A DNA stretch of 64,000 nucleotides from Oscarella lobularis (Eukaryota; Porifera; Homoscleromorpha; Homosclerophorida; Oscarellidae). Position 1 is the first letter of the stretch, and every line of letters begins with the position of its first letter. Shown here piece after piece: positions 12,161 through 23,598 of the stretch. A model generated the notes under the pieces. It searched no databases and was not told the origin of the DNA. It worked only from the letters and a program-made list of their open reading frames with translations. Where the stretch lies: assembly GCF_947507565.1 (NCBI RefSeq), contig NC_089182.1, forward strand, positions 3,410,001 through 3,474,000. Direction: 5' to 3'. The position numbers were made by a program, and so were the translations under genes.

Positions 12161-13852
12161 ATGGGTGATTCGATCGTAGCGAGAGATGACGGCGATAGAG
12201 CCGTCCTATTGACGAGCATCAAGCAAGACGACAACGCCGAAGCGAAAGCGACTCCTCCCGACGAAGAAACCGCGGAAACAACGAAATGCTCCAAAGGAAA
12301 AATCGCGAAGAAATTGAAAGCGAATCTAATGGTACTCTTAGTAATAAGCGGCGCGATTCTCGGCTTAATAGTAGGCGTGATCGTTCGTTCAACCAATCCA
12401 TCGTCTCGAACGATAATGCTCGTCGATTTTCCCGGTCAACTTCTCCTTCGAATGCTTCAAATGCTCATCGTTCCTCTCCTCGTTTCGAGTCTCATCGCCG
12501 GCGTCGCTCAACTCGACGTTTCCTCGTCGCGTCGACTCGGAATTCAAGCGATTGTCTATTATTTCACGACGACCGTTTTCGCGTCGATTTTGGGAATTGT
12601 TCTCGTTCTTTCCATACGTCCGGGATATCACACCGGTGACGGTTGCGTTCGAATTGAAAAGAGGGATAATGGTGACGCGATTCTCGATCTCAATGTTCTC
12701 GATAGTCTCTTGGATTTGATTCGGAATATGTTTCCGAAGAATTTAATTGAAGCGTCGTTTCGCAGCGAAAGAAGTCACAATGCTAATGTGACGTACGTGG
12801 AACGTTGTAGCAATAATAAATCGGAAGGAAATGAATCGATTCGACTTTCGTTTTTTACTGAGAAACAAGATGGGATGAATGTTCTTGGTCTCATTGTCTT
12901 TTCTATTGCTTTTGGTTTAACAATTTCAAAAATGGGATTGGAAGGTCGTCCTCTCAAACTTTTCTTTGTTGCTCTCAATGAAGCGATTATGAGACTTGTT
13001 GGGATTGTTATTTGGTATTCTCCGCTTGGAATTCTATTTTTGATTGCCGCTAAAGTGGCCGATGTTCCTGATGTTGGCGCTCTTTTAACTACTATTGGAT
13101 TCTACATGTTGACTGTTCTACTTGGTTTGGCAATTCACGCTTTCATTGTTCTTCCTCTCGTCTATTTTCTATTGACGAGAAAGAATCCGTATTCGTTGAT
13201 GATTGGTGTATTTCCGGCTATGGCTTTTGCATTTGGGACGTCATCTAGTGCCGCTACTCTTCCCGTTACACTTAGATGTCTTGAAGAACGATGTGGAGTT
13301 GATAAAATGGTCTCGCGTTTTGTGCTGCCCGTTGGAGCGACGGTTAATATGGACGGGACGTCTCTCTACGAAGCGGTTGCGGCGATTTTTATTGCACAAT
13401 ACAACAGAGTGAGTTTGAACTTGGGAAAAGTCATCACCGTTAGGTGGGCACAAAATAAATAAACAATTACATAATTAATGTTATTTTTTTGTTTAGTTTG
13501 ACTGCTACTGCTGCTAGTATAGGAGCGGCTGCCGTTCCGTCAGCTGGACTCTATACAATGATCATAGTTCTGACGGCTGTGCGTCTTCCTTTGGAGGATA
13601 TTACCCTACTTGTTGTCGTTGATTGGTTTTTGTAAGTCGACTTTTTAATTAATTAATGATGATGATGTCTTATGTTTTATTTTTCTTGATGATAGGGATC
13701 GATTTCGGACACCTGTCAATGTACTGGGAGACTCTTTTGGTGCTGCAATTCTTCAGCATTTTTATCGTAAGCGTCTTCAGCGGGCTGAAGCCGCCGTTCT
13801 TCCTTCCGAAGAAGGCGTGTCTTCTCAAGGTGAAGCCGATACTCAATTGTGA
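12161..13852 (+). CDS. SLC1-family excitatory amino acid (glutamate) transporter
   Basis: Sodium-coupled dicarboxylate amino acid transporter of the plasma membrane. Exons: 12161-13443, 13497-13631, 13696-13852. The first exon is unusually long for this genome. Hallmarks are the TM1-2 segment [12 protein letters not shown], the HP1 serine motif [37 protein letters not shown] in TM7, HP2 ([15 protein letters not shown]) and TM8 [18 protein letters not shown]. The arginine in RFRT that favours acidic substrates in EAATs is kept, so a glutamate/aspartate transporter is more likely than an ASCT type. The extracellular loop between TM4 segments (around residues 165-225) holds NVT and NES N-glycosylation sequons. 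Confidence 0.94.
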
Positions 13853-14445
13853 TTTTGTTGTTTGTTAATACATTTTGGTTGGTGGTGTAGCGTGCGTTAG
13901 AGCATCGCGCCTCGTGAAAATTGTTTTCTCGCGTCGTTTCGTTGCCTCTGCGTTCGCCCGTCAGTTCTTTGCAACCACTGGAGCTCATTGCGCTTTGTTC
14001 ACTCGCTCGTCAACGGCCACCGGCTTCGATTCGGGCTATGCAAGGTAAGACACCGAAACAGCTTCACGCTTTTGTTCTCTGGAGGGTTAGCGCTAGGGTT
14101 TAGGGTCACGCGTGGCTTGAATTTGTCTTCTGTTTCAGTTTGAGGTATTCGAAGTGGGGGCCCCTCCTTTCGTGTATTATTTTTATTGATTTTTTGCGTT
14201 AGGTTGTCTCAATCTCACTCCGCATTGGGCGAGAGCAAGAAGAGATCCCTCCGCCTGGGCAATGAATGAAATGGTCGCCTATCGTCAGATCTCTATGGAT
14301 TCTGAAAAGTGCTCAATCTCCTAAGGTATGTTCGTTTTGCTAACCACAAACCATTTAGATGACATCAGAAGTGAAGACGCTGAAGGGGGAGAAAAAAGAA
14401 GAGAACAGGGATAGTGTTTTGCATGAAAAGTAGAAATAGTTGTAT
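13853..14445 (+). other. intergenic; possible transcribed exons without a firm ORF
   Basis: No recognised protein. A good donor (CAAG|GTAAGA, near 14044) follows a reading frame rich in F, A, R and T like a mitochondrial presequence. An acceptor-like GCGTTAG near 14200 precedes a short frame ending LRLGNE at a stop near 14270. Another GT donor (AAGGTATG) lies near 14325. This could be a remnant gene or a noncoding transcript. GGGGCCCC occurs near 14157. Confidence 0.25.
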
Positions 14446-14960
14446 TGCTTTTGATCTCCAGGGTATGGAGACAAAAGCAGAAGCGCGCGTTTGGGGGGTC
14501 TCGGTCCCGGATAGGGTCTGCGCGCGCGAGCGTCTGCACGTAAAAAGTAGGGGAAACTATGCGCAAAATTTTATTGAAAATATAAACGAAAACGTATCTC
14601 CTATTCAATGTTTCTGCGCTGCTGCTTCACTTGCCGTTTTCCGGCAAGCGAAGCCGTGAGACTGAGACTGCAGTCCCCACAGTAATGTGTGCCTGAATGC
14701 AGGCACACTCATTGTTCTAGGCGTCATTCTCCTATGGAGACTATCAATAAATAATAGCCTCCGGTGGAGATCCACGTCATGAACGTTGGGCATTTTTTCG
14801 GCTCGTGCCCAGGAGACGGGTTGGCCTTTTAGATGTTATGGCCTCATGCCAAGAGGAGGCTTACAGGCAGTTTAGAAGACTGCGACTATGAGGAAGTCGC
14901 AAATCTCCGCGGTCAGGCCGTTGATACCGACCCGTCGTGCCGAGGACGTTGGGACCGCGG
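14446..14960. ncRNA. candidate structured RNA or element: chain of perfect hairpins
   Basis: At least six perfect inverted repeats lie in about 515 bases. (1) TGCTTTTG/CAAAAGCA (14446-14453 with 14472-14479) encloses TCTCC/GGAGA. (2) GCGCGCG/CGCGCGC is near 14483 and 14520. (3) GCTTC..TTGCCG/CGGCAA..GAAGC spans 14624-14655. (4) GTGTGCCT/AGGCACAC spans 14687-14708. (5) TGCGACT/AGTCGCA spans 14881-14901. (6) CCGCGGTC/GACCGCGG pairs 14907-14914 with 14953-14960. Smaller stems include TCTCC/GGAGA at 14728-14740 and GGGCA/TGCCC near 14788. No long reading frame is present, and I do not recognise a known RNA family. A mobile-element untranslated region is an alternative. Confidence 0.35.
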
Positions 14961-15979
14961 TCTACCTCTTCGTCTCCTTCTTCTTCTTATTTAGTCAAGA
15001 AAAGAAGAGTAAATGAGTTGGGGCCCCATGTAGTGCCATTGGAACGACATTTACCTTTAATAATTAATAATGAAGTCATGTCTTGATATCAATGTCTACA
15101 GAAAAAGACGCCAAAATTTAGCGTTTGAAGTCAATTTGATACTAAGAAGTTCGATTCCGTGGTTTCATAAGAAAACATGAGGTATGAGGCTATGAGCTAT
15201 ATATAGTTCACGGTTGCCTAATAACCTCAACTCACGGATTTCCAACTAAACGCGCTAGATCTACCCTACTTTATTAGTGAAACAACCCTGCGAGGTCAAA
15301 CAGCACGTCCGGATCAAATTTCACACTAATAAGACCTACTTCCGGGTAGCCACGCCTCTCGCAAAAAGCCAAAAATTGGCGTGATACGCAATTTTGAGAT
15401 TGTGGAGTTAACTAGACACTTTTGTTCTATCGTTTCACGTAGAAATGTTGGCGTTCTGGGAGAAGCGATTTTTGACGAAAAAAACCATGAGCTATATAGT
15501 TCACGGTTGGAATCGCCTATCTAACAGCCTTAAATAATAAATACTTATCGTTTTGGACACTTTGCGTCACTAGACAGCGAATTTTTGGAAAAATTTAGAG
15601 GCGGGGCGAGAATACCGTTTTTCTCGACTATGCGCGACTTTGCAAGCGGCGTCGAAGCATCGAGAAGGCTTCTTAAGGTTTCGAAACTAAACGAAGAGTG
15701 TCGTACCTGAGTTTTATTCATCCTACGGAGCAATCGCGCACGAGTTCCGAAAAGGGGGCCCCGATCGCGATCGCGACGACGCAGCGACGCAACGATGATT
15801 TCGTAAACAGATTCGAATTCGTTCTTGGCAAGGCGAGCGAGCGAAGACGGCGATGAGAAGAGAACCGGTGCAGAAAAAAAACGATGACGTATCCATCACG
15901 TGACTCGGTTGTATGGATCTCAAATACAAACTTTTAGCAAAGAGGAATGCACGGCTCCTACGTTATCTGTCGCAAAATC
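14961..15979. other. intergenic repeat-bearing stretch downstream of YTHDC1
   Basis: No gene is supported. A direct repeat ATGAGCTATATA..GTTCACGGTTG occurs at 15192-15216 and 15486-15508. GGGGCCCC occurs near 15024 and 15757. The segment 15720-15930 is GC-rich with GATCGCGATCGCGA and could be old coding or promoter material, but no frame is convincing. Confidence 0.4.
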
Positions 15980-18900
15980 CTAGTGATGACGATGATGACG
16001 ACTTGAATGATGTTTGCTACTTGAGGATGATCGACTTTGAATGTTTGCAATGAAATCGTCACAGGCAGCCGCATTATCTTTCAGATCCATCTAGAAAAAA
16101 ATCGAAATATTTTTTCGTGAAATTTTTTAAATAGGTAGCTTACATGTCTTTCGTCATATCTGAGCATCGAGCTAGCATAGGATCCCCCATAAGCGGAAAA
16201 ATCACTAAAGCCCTAGAGTAGAGAAATTTTCGAAATTTTTTTGAGTGAGCTCCCAAATAAAATCGACTTACTCCTCCTCCTCCTCCTCCCCCTGAAGGAA
16301 AAGAGTCGGATTTGGATGTACCTCCAGACTGATATTCCCTAATGTAATCCTCATAGGACTAACAGAGAAGCAATAAGAAGAATTCTATTTATTTTATTTA
16401 TTTCTTACCCCATGAAGAAGCGTTTCCTTTTTGACTCCGTAATCCTTGTCTTCTTTCCTTGAACGCTCTCTCGACCCCGATCTTGATCTGCGTCTTTTGG
16501 CAGTATGCCGACTGTGAGCTAGGACAGTATTCGAGCTCCTTTTCTCCCTCCCCCCAGACGACGTGCGAATATCTTACACGACTTCTCTTCGCGTTTTCGC
16601 TTGCTACTGCTGCTGCTACTTCGGGGAGGCGGCGAAGGCGTGCGAGCGCGACGTCGACTAAAACAAGGCCAAGAGACATGCACGTAAACACAGAGTCTCT
16701 ACGAACGAATGGAACGGACGGACGTCCCACAAAAACAAAAGTCTCCTTCACGAAACGCCTTGAGAAGACGGATAATTAGCAGCAGAGTCACTCCGCTTCT
16801 TGTCTTGACTCTCTATTTAGCGCGGCGGCGGGCGGCGGAAGTCCAACGCCGCCCGCCTGCCTGCCTGCCTGCCTGTCTGTCTGTCTGTCTGCTCGTTTTG
16901 TGGCCCCCTCCGCATGCAAACGTACGAACGAATGAGAAACCCTTTCTATGTACTATGAGGTCCCAGATGAATTGAAAATGTCCGTAGAAGCGAAGCGCCA
17001 AAACAAAGTCCTAACCTGGAACTTGAAGTCGATGATGACGTCGCGGTCGCCATTGACGACGCTTGAGCCGTCGTCGCTCCGTAAGCGACGGCCGCTGCCG
17101 CCGCCGCCGCCGCCATCGGATCATAACCATATCCGTAGGGCGGCATTCCCATAGAATGATACATTTGATGATGATGAGGATGAGGATGAGGATAATGAGG
17201 TGGAGCTCCGCCCATCATTGATGACGTCGACATGCCGCCGCTTCGCGACGACGACGAATAATCGCTTGTTGTTCCGCCGCCGCCGCCGCCGCCGGCCCCG
17301 CCCCCTGACATTGTATATGACGTCGTATTGTCTGTTCCTTCTTTGAAAAAGAGCCGGCACAGCTCTTCTCCTACCATTGGTTCTACTTCCTAATATTTTG
17401 TTCGCGCGTGCGAGTTTCCGTTTTTTTTCCGGGTTTTTTCCTACCTGTCCGTCGCGACCTATTTTAACCGGTTTGTTCTCGTTCCACGGATTTTTTAGAT
17501 GAGCCACTTTTCCGAAGCTGAGTTCGCCGCTTCCGAAATAAATAAATAAATAAATAAATACAGAGATAAATGGGTGTGGATAGGACACTCCCTTAATTTT
17601 TAATTTAATTAATTATGTGCATTTTTTGGCTTACGTGTAAATCCAACGAAGTTTGAAAACGCCGCCCAAGTGGCGCGCGCTAAGACCCGGAGGAAGAACC
17701 CACGGTACGCCGCCCATGTCGTGACGCGATTCCGAATCCAAACGCGCAAAACCTAAAAATTAATGTTATGACGTCATTTTTTATTTTATTTAATTTGCCT
17801 TGAAATTTTCCACTTTCTCGGACGGAGAAAACTAGGAGAACATTGTCGCAATCCTAGAGAGAATTTGCAATAATGTTTCTATATGGATTAATTAATTAAT
17901 ATACAAAGAATGCTTTGTTGAGTTTTCGTTCGTTGACTGGGGGCGTCGACCAGACGCTCTTAGAAAAAAATCGTTTTTTCTTAATAATAATAATTTTTTT
18001 TGGGGGGGAAGTATGTTACCCTGTGTTTGGCTATGTCAACGTTCTCGTAATTGTTACTCTTTATAATGAAATAGCGCGTGTTTCGGAATAACTTGCTACT
18101 CAATGTAGATCGCGATTTGTCTGATAGATAGACAATAATAGATTAATTAATTATTTATTATTTAATTACTTGAATCTCTTGGTTTGGGTGAGCGTGATTT
18201 GGCGGCGGCACCTGGTAAGAATTCCCCGTATGTTTATTTCCTATGTATTCTATACTCACGTTCTTTTCTCTCTTTCTCTTTATTTGCAAAAACAATTGGA
18301 GATATGGGTCGTTTGATCTTTCCTTCGCCGCCGGGACTTTCATCAACACTATCCTCCTATAAGAAAACCCCGGTTATTATTTATTTATTTATTAATCGTC
18401 ATTGCCTTTGTTGTTGCTGTTTCGTCTTTCTTTGTCTCTTCTTCCCCTTTGACTTCTACGTCTTCCATCTTTACTTCTTCGTCTTTTTTAACGACTTCCT
18501 CCTCCGCGCCATCGATCGTCATCTTCTCATCCTTCTTCTCTTCATCTCTTTTTTCTTCTGTATCTTCTTCAATGATACTAGTTGTCATTGTCGTTGTTGT
18601 AGCACTTTCTTGGCCAGCATCCGCTGTGTCCACTTCCTCGAGTTCATCAACGGCTGCTAGCAATTCTTCTTCCATTTCCATCGCTTCCTGTTCGTTGTGG
18701 AGCCCTAGATGTCCATTGGAGGACCACTCTCTCTCTCTCTCTCTAGTCTAGTTTTTTTATATATATATATATACCCTCCTTCTCTTTCTCCTCCTCATGA
18801 AGAATAAGAGACGTTTCTTCTTCTTCTTTCGTCTCCTTTGTTTCCATTCGCTCTTCTTTGTCCTTTTTCTTACCTTTCTTGGGGTTTTGGCTCGTTGTTG

Positions 18901-19934
18901 CCATGGGAATGGGGGGAGAATCATCGTCTTCTTCCTTTTCCGATACATTTTCGATAACACATAGAGACACTGTTTCTTTTTTTGATGATGATCCTCCACC
19001 CTTTCTCCTATTCGTTTCACCTAAACAAAAGAAAATAACGATTTTAATTAATAGTATTGATTTATTTTACTTCGACGTGACAAGGGACTCGAAGTCGTTG
19101 TCTTTCCTTCCTTTTCCTTTCTCGAACTGATTCGCGACGACGTCNNNNNNNNNNNNNNNNNNNNNNNNNNNNNNNNNNNNNNNNNNNNNNNNNNNNNNNN
19201 NNNNNNNNNNNNNNNNNNNNNNNNNNNNNNNNNNNNNNNNNNNNNNNNNNNNNNNNNNNNNNNNNNNNNNNNNNNNNNNNNNNNNNNNNNNNNNNNNNNN
19301 NNNNNNNNNNNNNNNNNNNNNNNNNNNNNNNNNNNNNNNNNNNNGCGAGTTCTCGCGCCAATTCGCGATGTTTTCTCTCCAATTCCTTCAATTCTCGTTC
19401 CTTTCGCTCGCGTTCTTTTCTCTCGCGTTCCTTCTTCGATGACGTCGAACTTCCTCGTTTCGACGAAGATCTCGTTGTTGTACCACGTGACGAAGACCCC
19501 GCCCCCGTGGATCGACGATCGCTCCGGGACCTTGACGTCGAGGAGGAAGAGGAAGATTGTCGTTTTGACGATGATGACGTCATCATTTCTATAAATTTGA
19601 TTTTTTCGCGCGCGGAGTGATTGGATTGAATTGGATTGGGTACCTTTTCGTTTATTTAATCGTCCGATTTCGGCTGCGAATGTGTCTTCGCCTAATGGCT
19701 CTTCTTCGCCGAGAATATCTTCCAGGACGTTCAAAACGCGATCTCCCTCCGTCTCTTCGTCGTCGAAGTCTTCGCCTGATAGCGCGCGTTCGGAATCTGT
19801 GACGATTTGGCGTCGAGGAGACGGGAATTTGGTTTTGCTTCCGTTTTCTTTCTCTTACCCCATTCTCGGTCGTCGCCCGCGCCTTCGCTGGGTGAACTTT
19901 GCGAGGGCGATTCCATTGCTTCCATTTCGGCCAT
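15980..19934 (-). CDS. YTHDC1: YTH-domain nuclear m6A reader YTHDC1
   Basis: Nuclear reader of N6-methyladenosine in RNA. Exon 1 (19934-19859) starts [14 protein letters not shown]. Exon 2 (19796-19644) carries [19 protein letters not shown], as in YTHDC1. Exon 3 (from 19588) is R/S/E-rich and runs into an assembly gap. Acidic and lysine-rich exons follow, then [20 protein letters not shown] before the YTH domain. The YTH domain reads [74 protein letters not shown] and [18 protein letters not shown]. Aromatic-cage tryptophans in VWST and PWVL are present. The C-terminus has Gly, His/Pro and poly-Ala runs, an RS-rich piece, and ends [10 protein letters not shown]. The intron after GKFQ uses a GC donor (17798-17753). 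Exon joins between 18360 and 18980 are uncertain. Confidence 0.92.
19145..19344. other. assembly gap of 200 N
   Basis: Exactly 200 undetermined bases inside an R/S/E-rich coding exon of YTHDC1. The round number suggests a scaffolding placeholder, so true length and reading frame across it are unknown. Confidence 0.97.
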
Positions 19935-20050
19935 CGTTTCGTTGTATTTCGACGAGAAAACGGCACGATTCTCTCGATTCGTCTCGTTCGATCGCGCATG
20001 CGCGAGATATCAACGTGGCCTTTTCCACCACACACTTGCTGCTTTGGAAA
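19935..20050. promoter_or_regulatory. bidirectional promoter YTHDC1/SCP2 with NRF1 palindrome
   Basis: The start codons of two divergent genes lie 116 bases apart. GCGCATGCGC at 19994-20003, inside GATCGCGCATGCGCGAGAT, matches the NRF1 core. No TATA box is evident. Confidence 0.55.
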
Positions 20051-20754
20051 ATGGCGAAACGCAATGTCTATGTCGTTGGAGTTGGAATGACTAAAGTAGA
20101 CCATAAAAAATGTTCGTGAATTGCGTTGAATTTTTACTTTAGTTCGAAAAACCGGCAAGTCGAGAGAACTTTGACTATCCGGAGATGGTCAAGGAAGCAG
20201 GCAAATTAGCAACGTGCCAAGTCCTTAATTAATTAAACTCTTCAACTAGTTGGAAAAGCAATGAAAGACGCGCGAATTTCCTACGATGCAATTCGACAGG
20301 CAGTTATTGGATATTGCTACGGTATAAAAATCTTTTCCGGAAAATAAAAAATCAATAGATAAATGATGACAATTTTAGGTGACACGACTGCGGGTCAAAG
20401 AGCTTTGTACGGCGTCGGTCTAACGGGAATCCCTATCTACAATGTAGCTAATTAGAAATAATGTATCTAGTTGCTCTCTATTGTGGTTACGTAGGTGAAC
20501 AACGCCTGTTCAACGGGATCTACTGCTCTTATGATAGCAAAGCAGCTCGTAGAGGGAGGTATGTAAATCATTAATTAATTAATTAATAACTTAATTGATT
20601 GGCGCAGTTTTGTTTTTAATTAACTAATTAATAACTTTGTTTTTAATTAACCCTAATTAATGTTGGTGCACGTGTATAGGTGTTGCTGATTGTGTTCTTG
20701 CTGTGGGATTTGAACGCATGGCTAGGGATGCTCTTACTGCAACTGCTGTATGAA

Positions 20755-20793
<39 letters not shown>

Positions 20794-22609
20794 CTTCTCT
20801 AATCTCTGTTTTTTTTCTATAGTACAAAGACAGGGCTCATCCAATGGAGAGACACCTGGAAGTGATGTCAGAGACGTATGGTTTTGGAAGTGGGCCTGTT
20901 ACAGCTCAACTATTTGGAAACGCGGGACGAGAACACATGCAGAAATACGGTATTTCTTTCTTTATACTATTCGTTAATTAATTAGGTTTCTTATCTAGGA
21001 ACGAAGCCGGAGCATTTTGCTAAGATTGCTCAGAAAAATCACAGGCATTCGGTGAAGAATCCGTGAGTTTCAAAAGTCTCATATAAATGATTTTAATTAA
21101 TTAAACGCGTGGGATTTTTTTGAAAGTTTGTCGCAGTTTCAGGACGACTACACTCTGGAGCAGATCATGAAATCAAAACCGGTTCACGAACCACTCACAC
21201 TACTTCAATGCTGGTTAGAATAATCTTATTGGGAAAAATGTATCAGGGGGATTCTTATGTTTTTTTTAGTCCGAGGTCAGATGGGAGTGCGGCGGCTATA
21301 GTGTGTAGCGAGAATTTCGTCAAAAAACACGGATTGGAAGCGCAAGCGATTGAGATTCTAGCCTTAGAAATGGCCACCGATTTTCGCAGCACTTTTGAAG
21401 AAAAGAGCAACATAAAATTGGTTGGTTATGACATGTCTAAGGCCGCCGCTGCTCGTTGTTACGAAAAAACCGGTCAGTCAGAAACAGTATTATTGTTACA
21501 TGACTGATATGTATGTATGTATGTATGTGCAGGATTGCGTCCTACGGATGTTGACGTCATTGAATTGCATGATTGTTTTGCAACTAATGAACTCATTACG
21601 TACGAAGCGTTGGGTCTGTGCAAAGAAGGTGAGCTGTTTGGGGGGGAGGGCCCTAGTGAGACAAGTGTGTCTATGCCTATGTATAGGGGAGGGTTCTAAG
21701 CTTGTTGAACGAGGAGACAATACGTATGGAGGAAAATACGTTGTTAATCCGAGTGGAGGGTTGATATCGAAGGGCCATCCCTTGGGAGCAACCGGTTAGT
21801 TGGTTATTTAGAGAGAAATTCGTCGTTGCTAACGCGGTTGCTAGGGATCGCTCAATGTACGGAATTGTGTCTACAGTTGCGAGGTTTGTGCGGCGAACGG
21901 CAAGTTCCCGGAGCGAAAATCGCTCTGCAACATAATATCGGTTTGGGAGGAGCGGTCGTTGTCGCTCTTTATCGTCACGGATTTCCCCACCTACTTACAT
22001 CCGGGTACGTTAGCCACACCCACTCAACGCGCGTGACCTTTGTCCCTTTTTACTCACAGGAACGCCGGTATGTCGCGTAGTGGCGGAGGAGAGGGATTCA
22101 AGTGTGCACCGGCATTCGATGCGATTGCCGAAACGCTCAAAATCGTAGGAAAAACGCGCAGTATCCAATTCCTTTATCTATTTTACTCCTACATGTAGAA
22201 CGGGGCGAAACTCGTGCCGAAAATTCGAGGCGTCTTTGCGTTTGACGTATCGGGGGGACCCAATAATCAAAAGGGATTTTGGATCGTCGACGTGAAAAAT
22301 GGAAAGGGTTCCGTTCGATTTGGAGAGGGTGAGTCCCGGATCACCCATATATTAATTAAATAATTAATATTATTAATATTAGGTAAGGGTGACGTCACGT
22401 TTGTTGCGTCTGATGCCGTTTTGGCTGCGATTTTTTCCAAAGAGATGGACGCTCAAAAGGTAGAAATTTAAAATTAATAACTGAGGTCCCCTAACCCCCC
22501 TTTTCTCTAGGCTTTTCTTCAAGGGAAACTGAAGATCAAAGGGAACATAGGACTCGCGATGAAACTCAAAGAGATTCAGCCTCCCAGCGTGCCCAAATCA
22601 AAACTCTAG
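20051..22609 (+). CDS. SCP2: Sterol carrier protein x (3-ketoacyl-CoA thiolase fused to SCP2)
   Basis: Peroxisomal thiolase for branched-chain acyl-CoA and bile-acid-type side chains, fused to an SCP2 lipid-transfer domain. Seventeen short exons, from 20051-20095 to 22511-22609. The thiolase part starts [20 protein letters not shown] and carries [20 protein letters not shown] (active-site cysteine), [37 protein letters not shown] and [17 protein letters not shown]. The SCP2 domain covers about the last 130 residues ([55 protein letters not shown]). The protein ends SKL, a canonical PTS1 peroxisomal signal. The intron after exon 2 (20201-20249) has a GC donor. Intron 20748-20822 holds an AG microsatellite. 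Confidence 0.96.
20755..20788. repeat. AG microsatellite in SCP2 intron
   Basis: Run of GA dinucleotides inside an intron of the SCPx gene. Confidence 0.85.
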
Positions 22610-22677
22610 CATCTTTATCTATTTACATGATGCCTTTTTCCTTTTTTGTTGTATGCATTGATATCTGTTTATTGTGC

Positions 22678-23444
22678 TTACTTGTCTTCGTTCAATGTCA
22701 CGTGAATTGGAGTCTCTTGGTCTTCTTTCTCCTCTTCTCTCTCCTCTTCATTGGCTCTTTCTTCTTCTTCTTCTTCTTGTTCTTCTTCTTGTTCTTGTTC
22801 TTGTTCCTTTGCTTCTTGTTCTGTTCCTTCCCAGTCGATTTTAAAACGAGTTATTCTGGGATTTGTAGCCAAAATGTTTCTTTGCAACTAAAAAAATCAA
22901 ATTAAAAATATTAATAATTAGGAATAATTTTTACTTTGTCGAATTCGACTTTAGTAGGCGGATTTTCTTTCATTTCCGGGTCCGAATATTCGTTATTAAC
23001 GTAATAGCCAACTCGCGTGAATTCTTGATTGAGATACGATGCCGTTAGAAGGACGACAGTCACTCCGACTGCATCCTGAAAAGGAATCAGATCCGGTTTG
23101 GGGGGTGGAGCCTAGAAAAAAACGATCAATGAATGAAAAATCTTCTTTTTTCTTGCCTCGAAAACGAAAACGTGTCTTCCCGCTGGTATAGGACCGACGA
23201 GAATTGAGTCGAGGGTTTGATCGTGAGTTTTGCTCGACGCCGAGCCCACGTAGATGATCTTGAATTCTAAATCTGTCGCGTTTCCCCGAAAGGGGCCCCC
23301 GTTTGACGAACCGTCTGGGAAATCGATTGGTTTACCTTTGATAAGGTTTTCGATGCATTCGAAGACGATTTCGAATTGAAATGGAGTGAAGAACAGCGAC
23401 GGATTGTCGAGAACGGTGACGCTGCTGATCTGAACTTTCGCCAT
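22678..23444 (-). CDS. ASF1: Histone H3-H4 chaperone ASF1
   Basis: Nucleosome assembly chaperone for H3-H4. Exons: 23444-23336, 23272-23157, 23111-22935, 22887-22678. The start MAKVQISSVTVLDNPSLFFT and the segments FQFEIVFECIENLIK, DLEFKIIYVGSASS, LVGPIPAGRHVFVFEA, DAVGVTVVLLTASYLNQEF, RVGYYVNNEYSDPEMKENPP and LQRNILATNPRITRFKIDWE match the ASF1 fold throughout. The tail is highly acidic (E-rich with Q), as in yeast and some animal ASF1 proteins. Intron 1 (23335-23273, 63 nt) has no stop and keeps frame, so an unspliced reading would add 21 residues not found in the family. Intron 2 (23156-23112) has a GC donor and cannot be read through. Confidence 0.95.
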
Positions 23445-23598
23445 ACGGTCAGCTGACTTTTTCTAACTTGCGCACGCTATTCGGTTCGAAAGCGAACGAG
23501 AAATAAACGACTTTGATCGACGTTCGCGGCAAAACGCAGTCGAGTGCCCACGTCCCGGATTAGAAGAGACGATACTAATAATCACGTGATTTTATATT

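Noticed and set aside
15730-15930. Minus-strand frame starting MYLRSIQPSHV
   Set aside because: Low-complexity Arg/Ser composition, no homology, and no supporting splice sites.
18184-18751. Plus-strand Ser/Phe-rich frames of 100-158 residues
   Set aside because: They are antisense to acidic and lysine-rich YTHDC1 exons.
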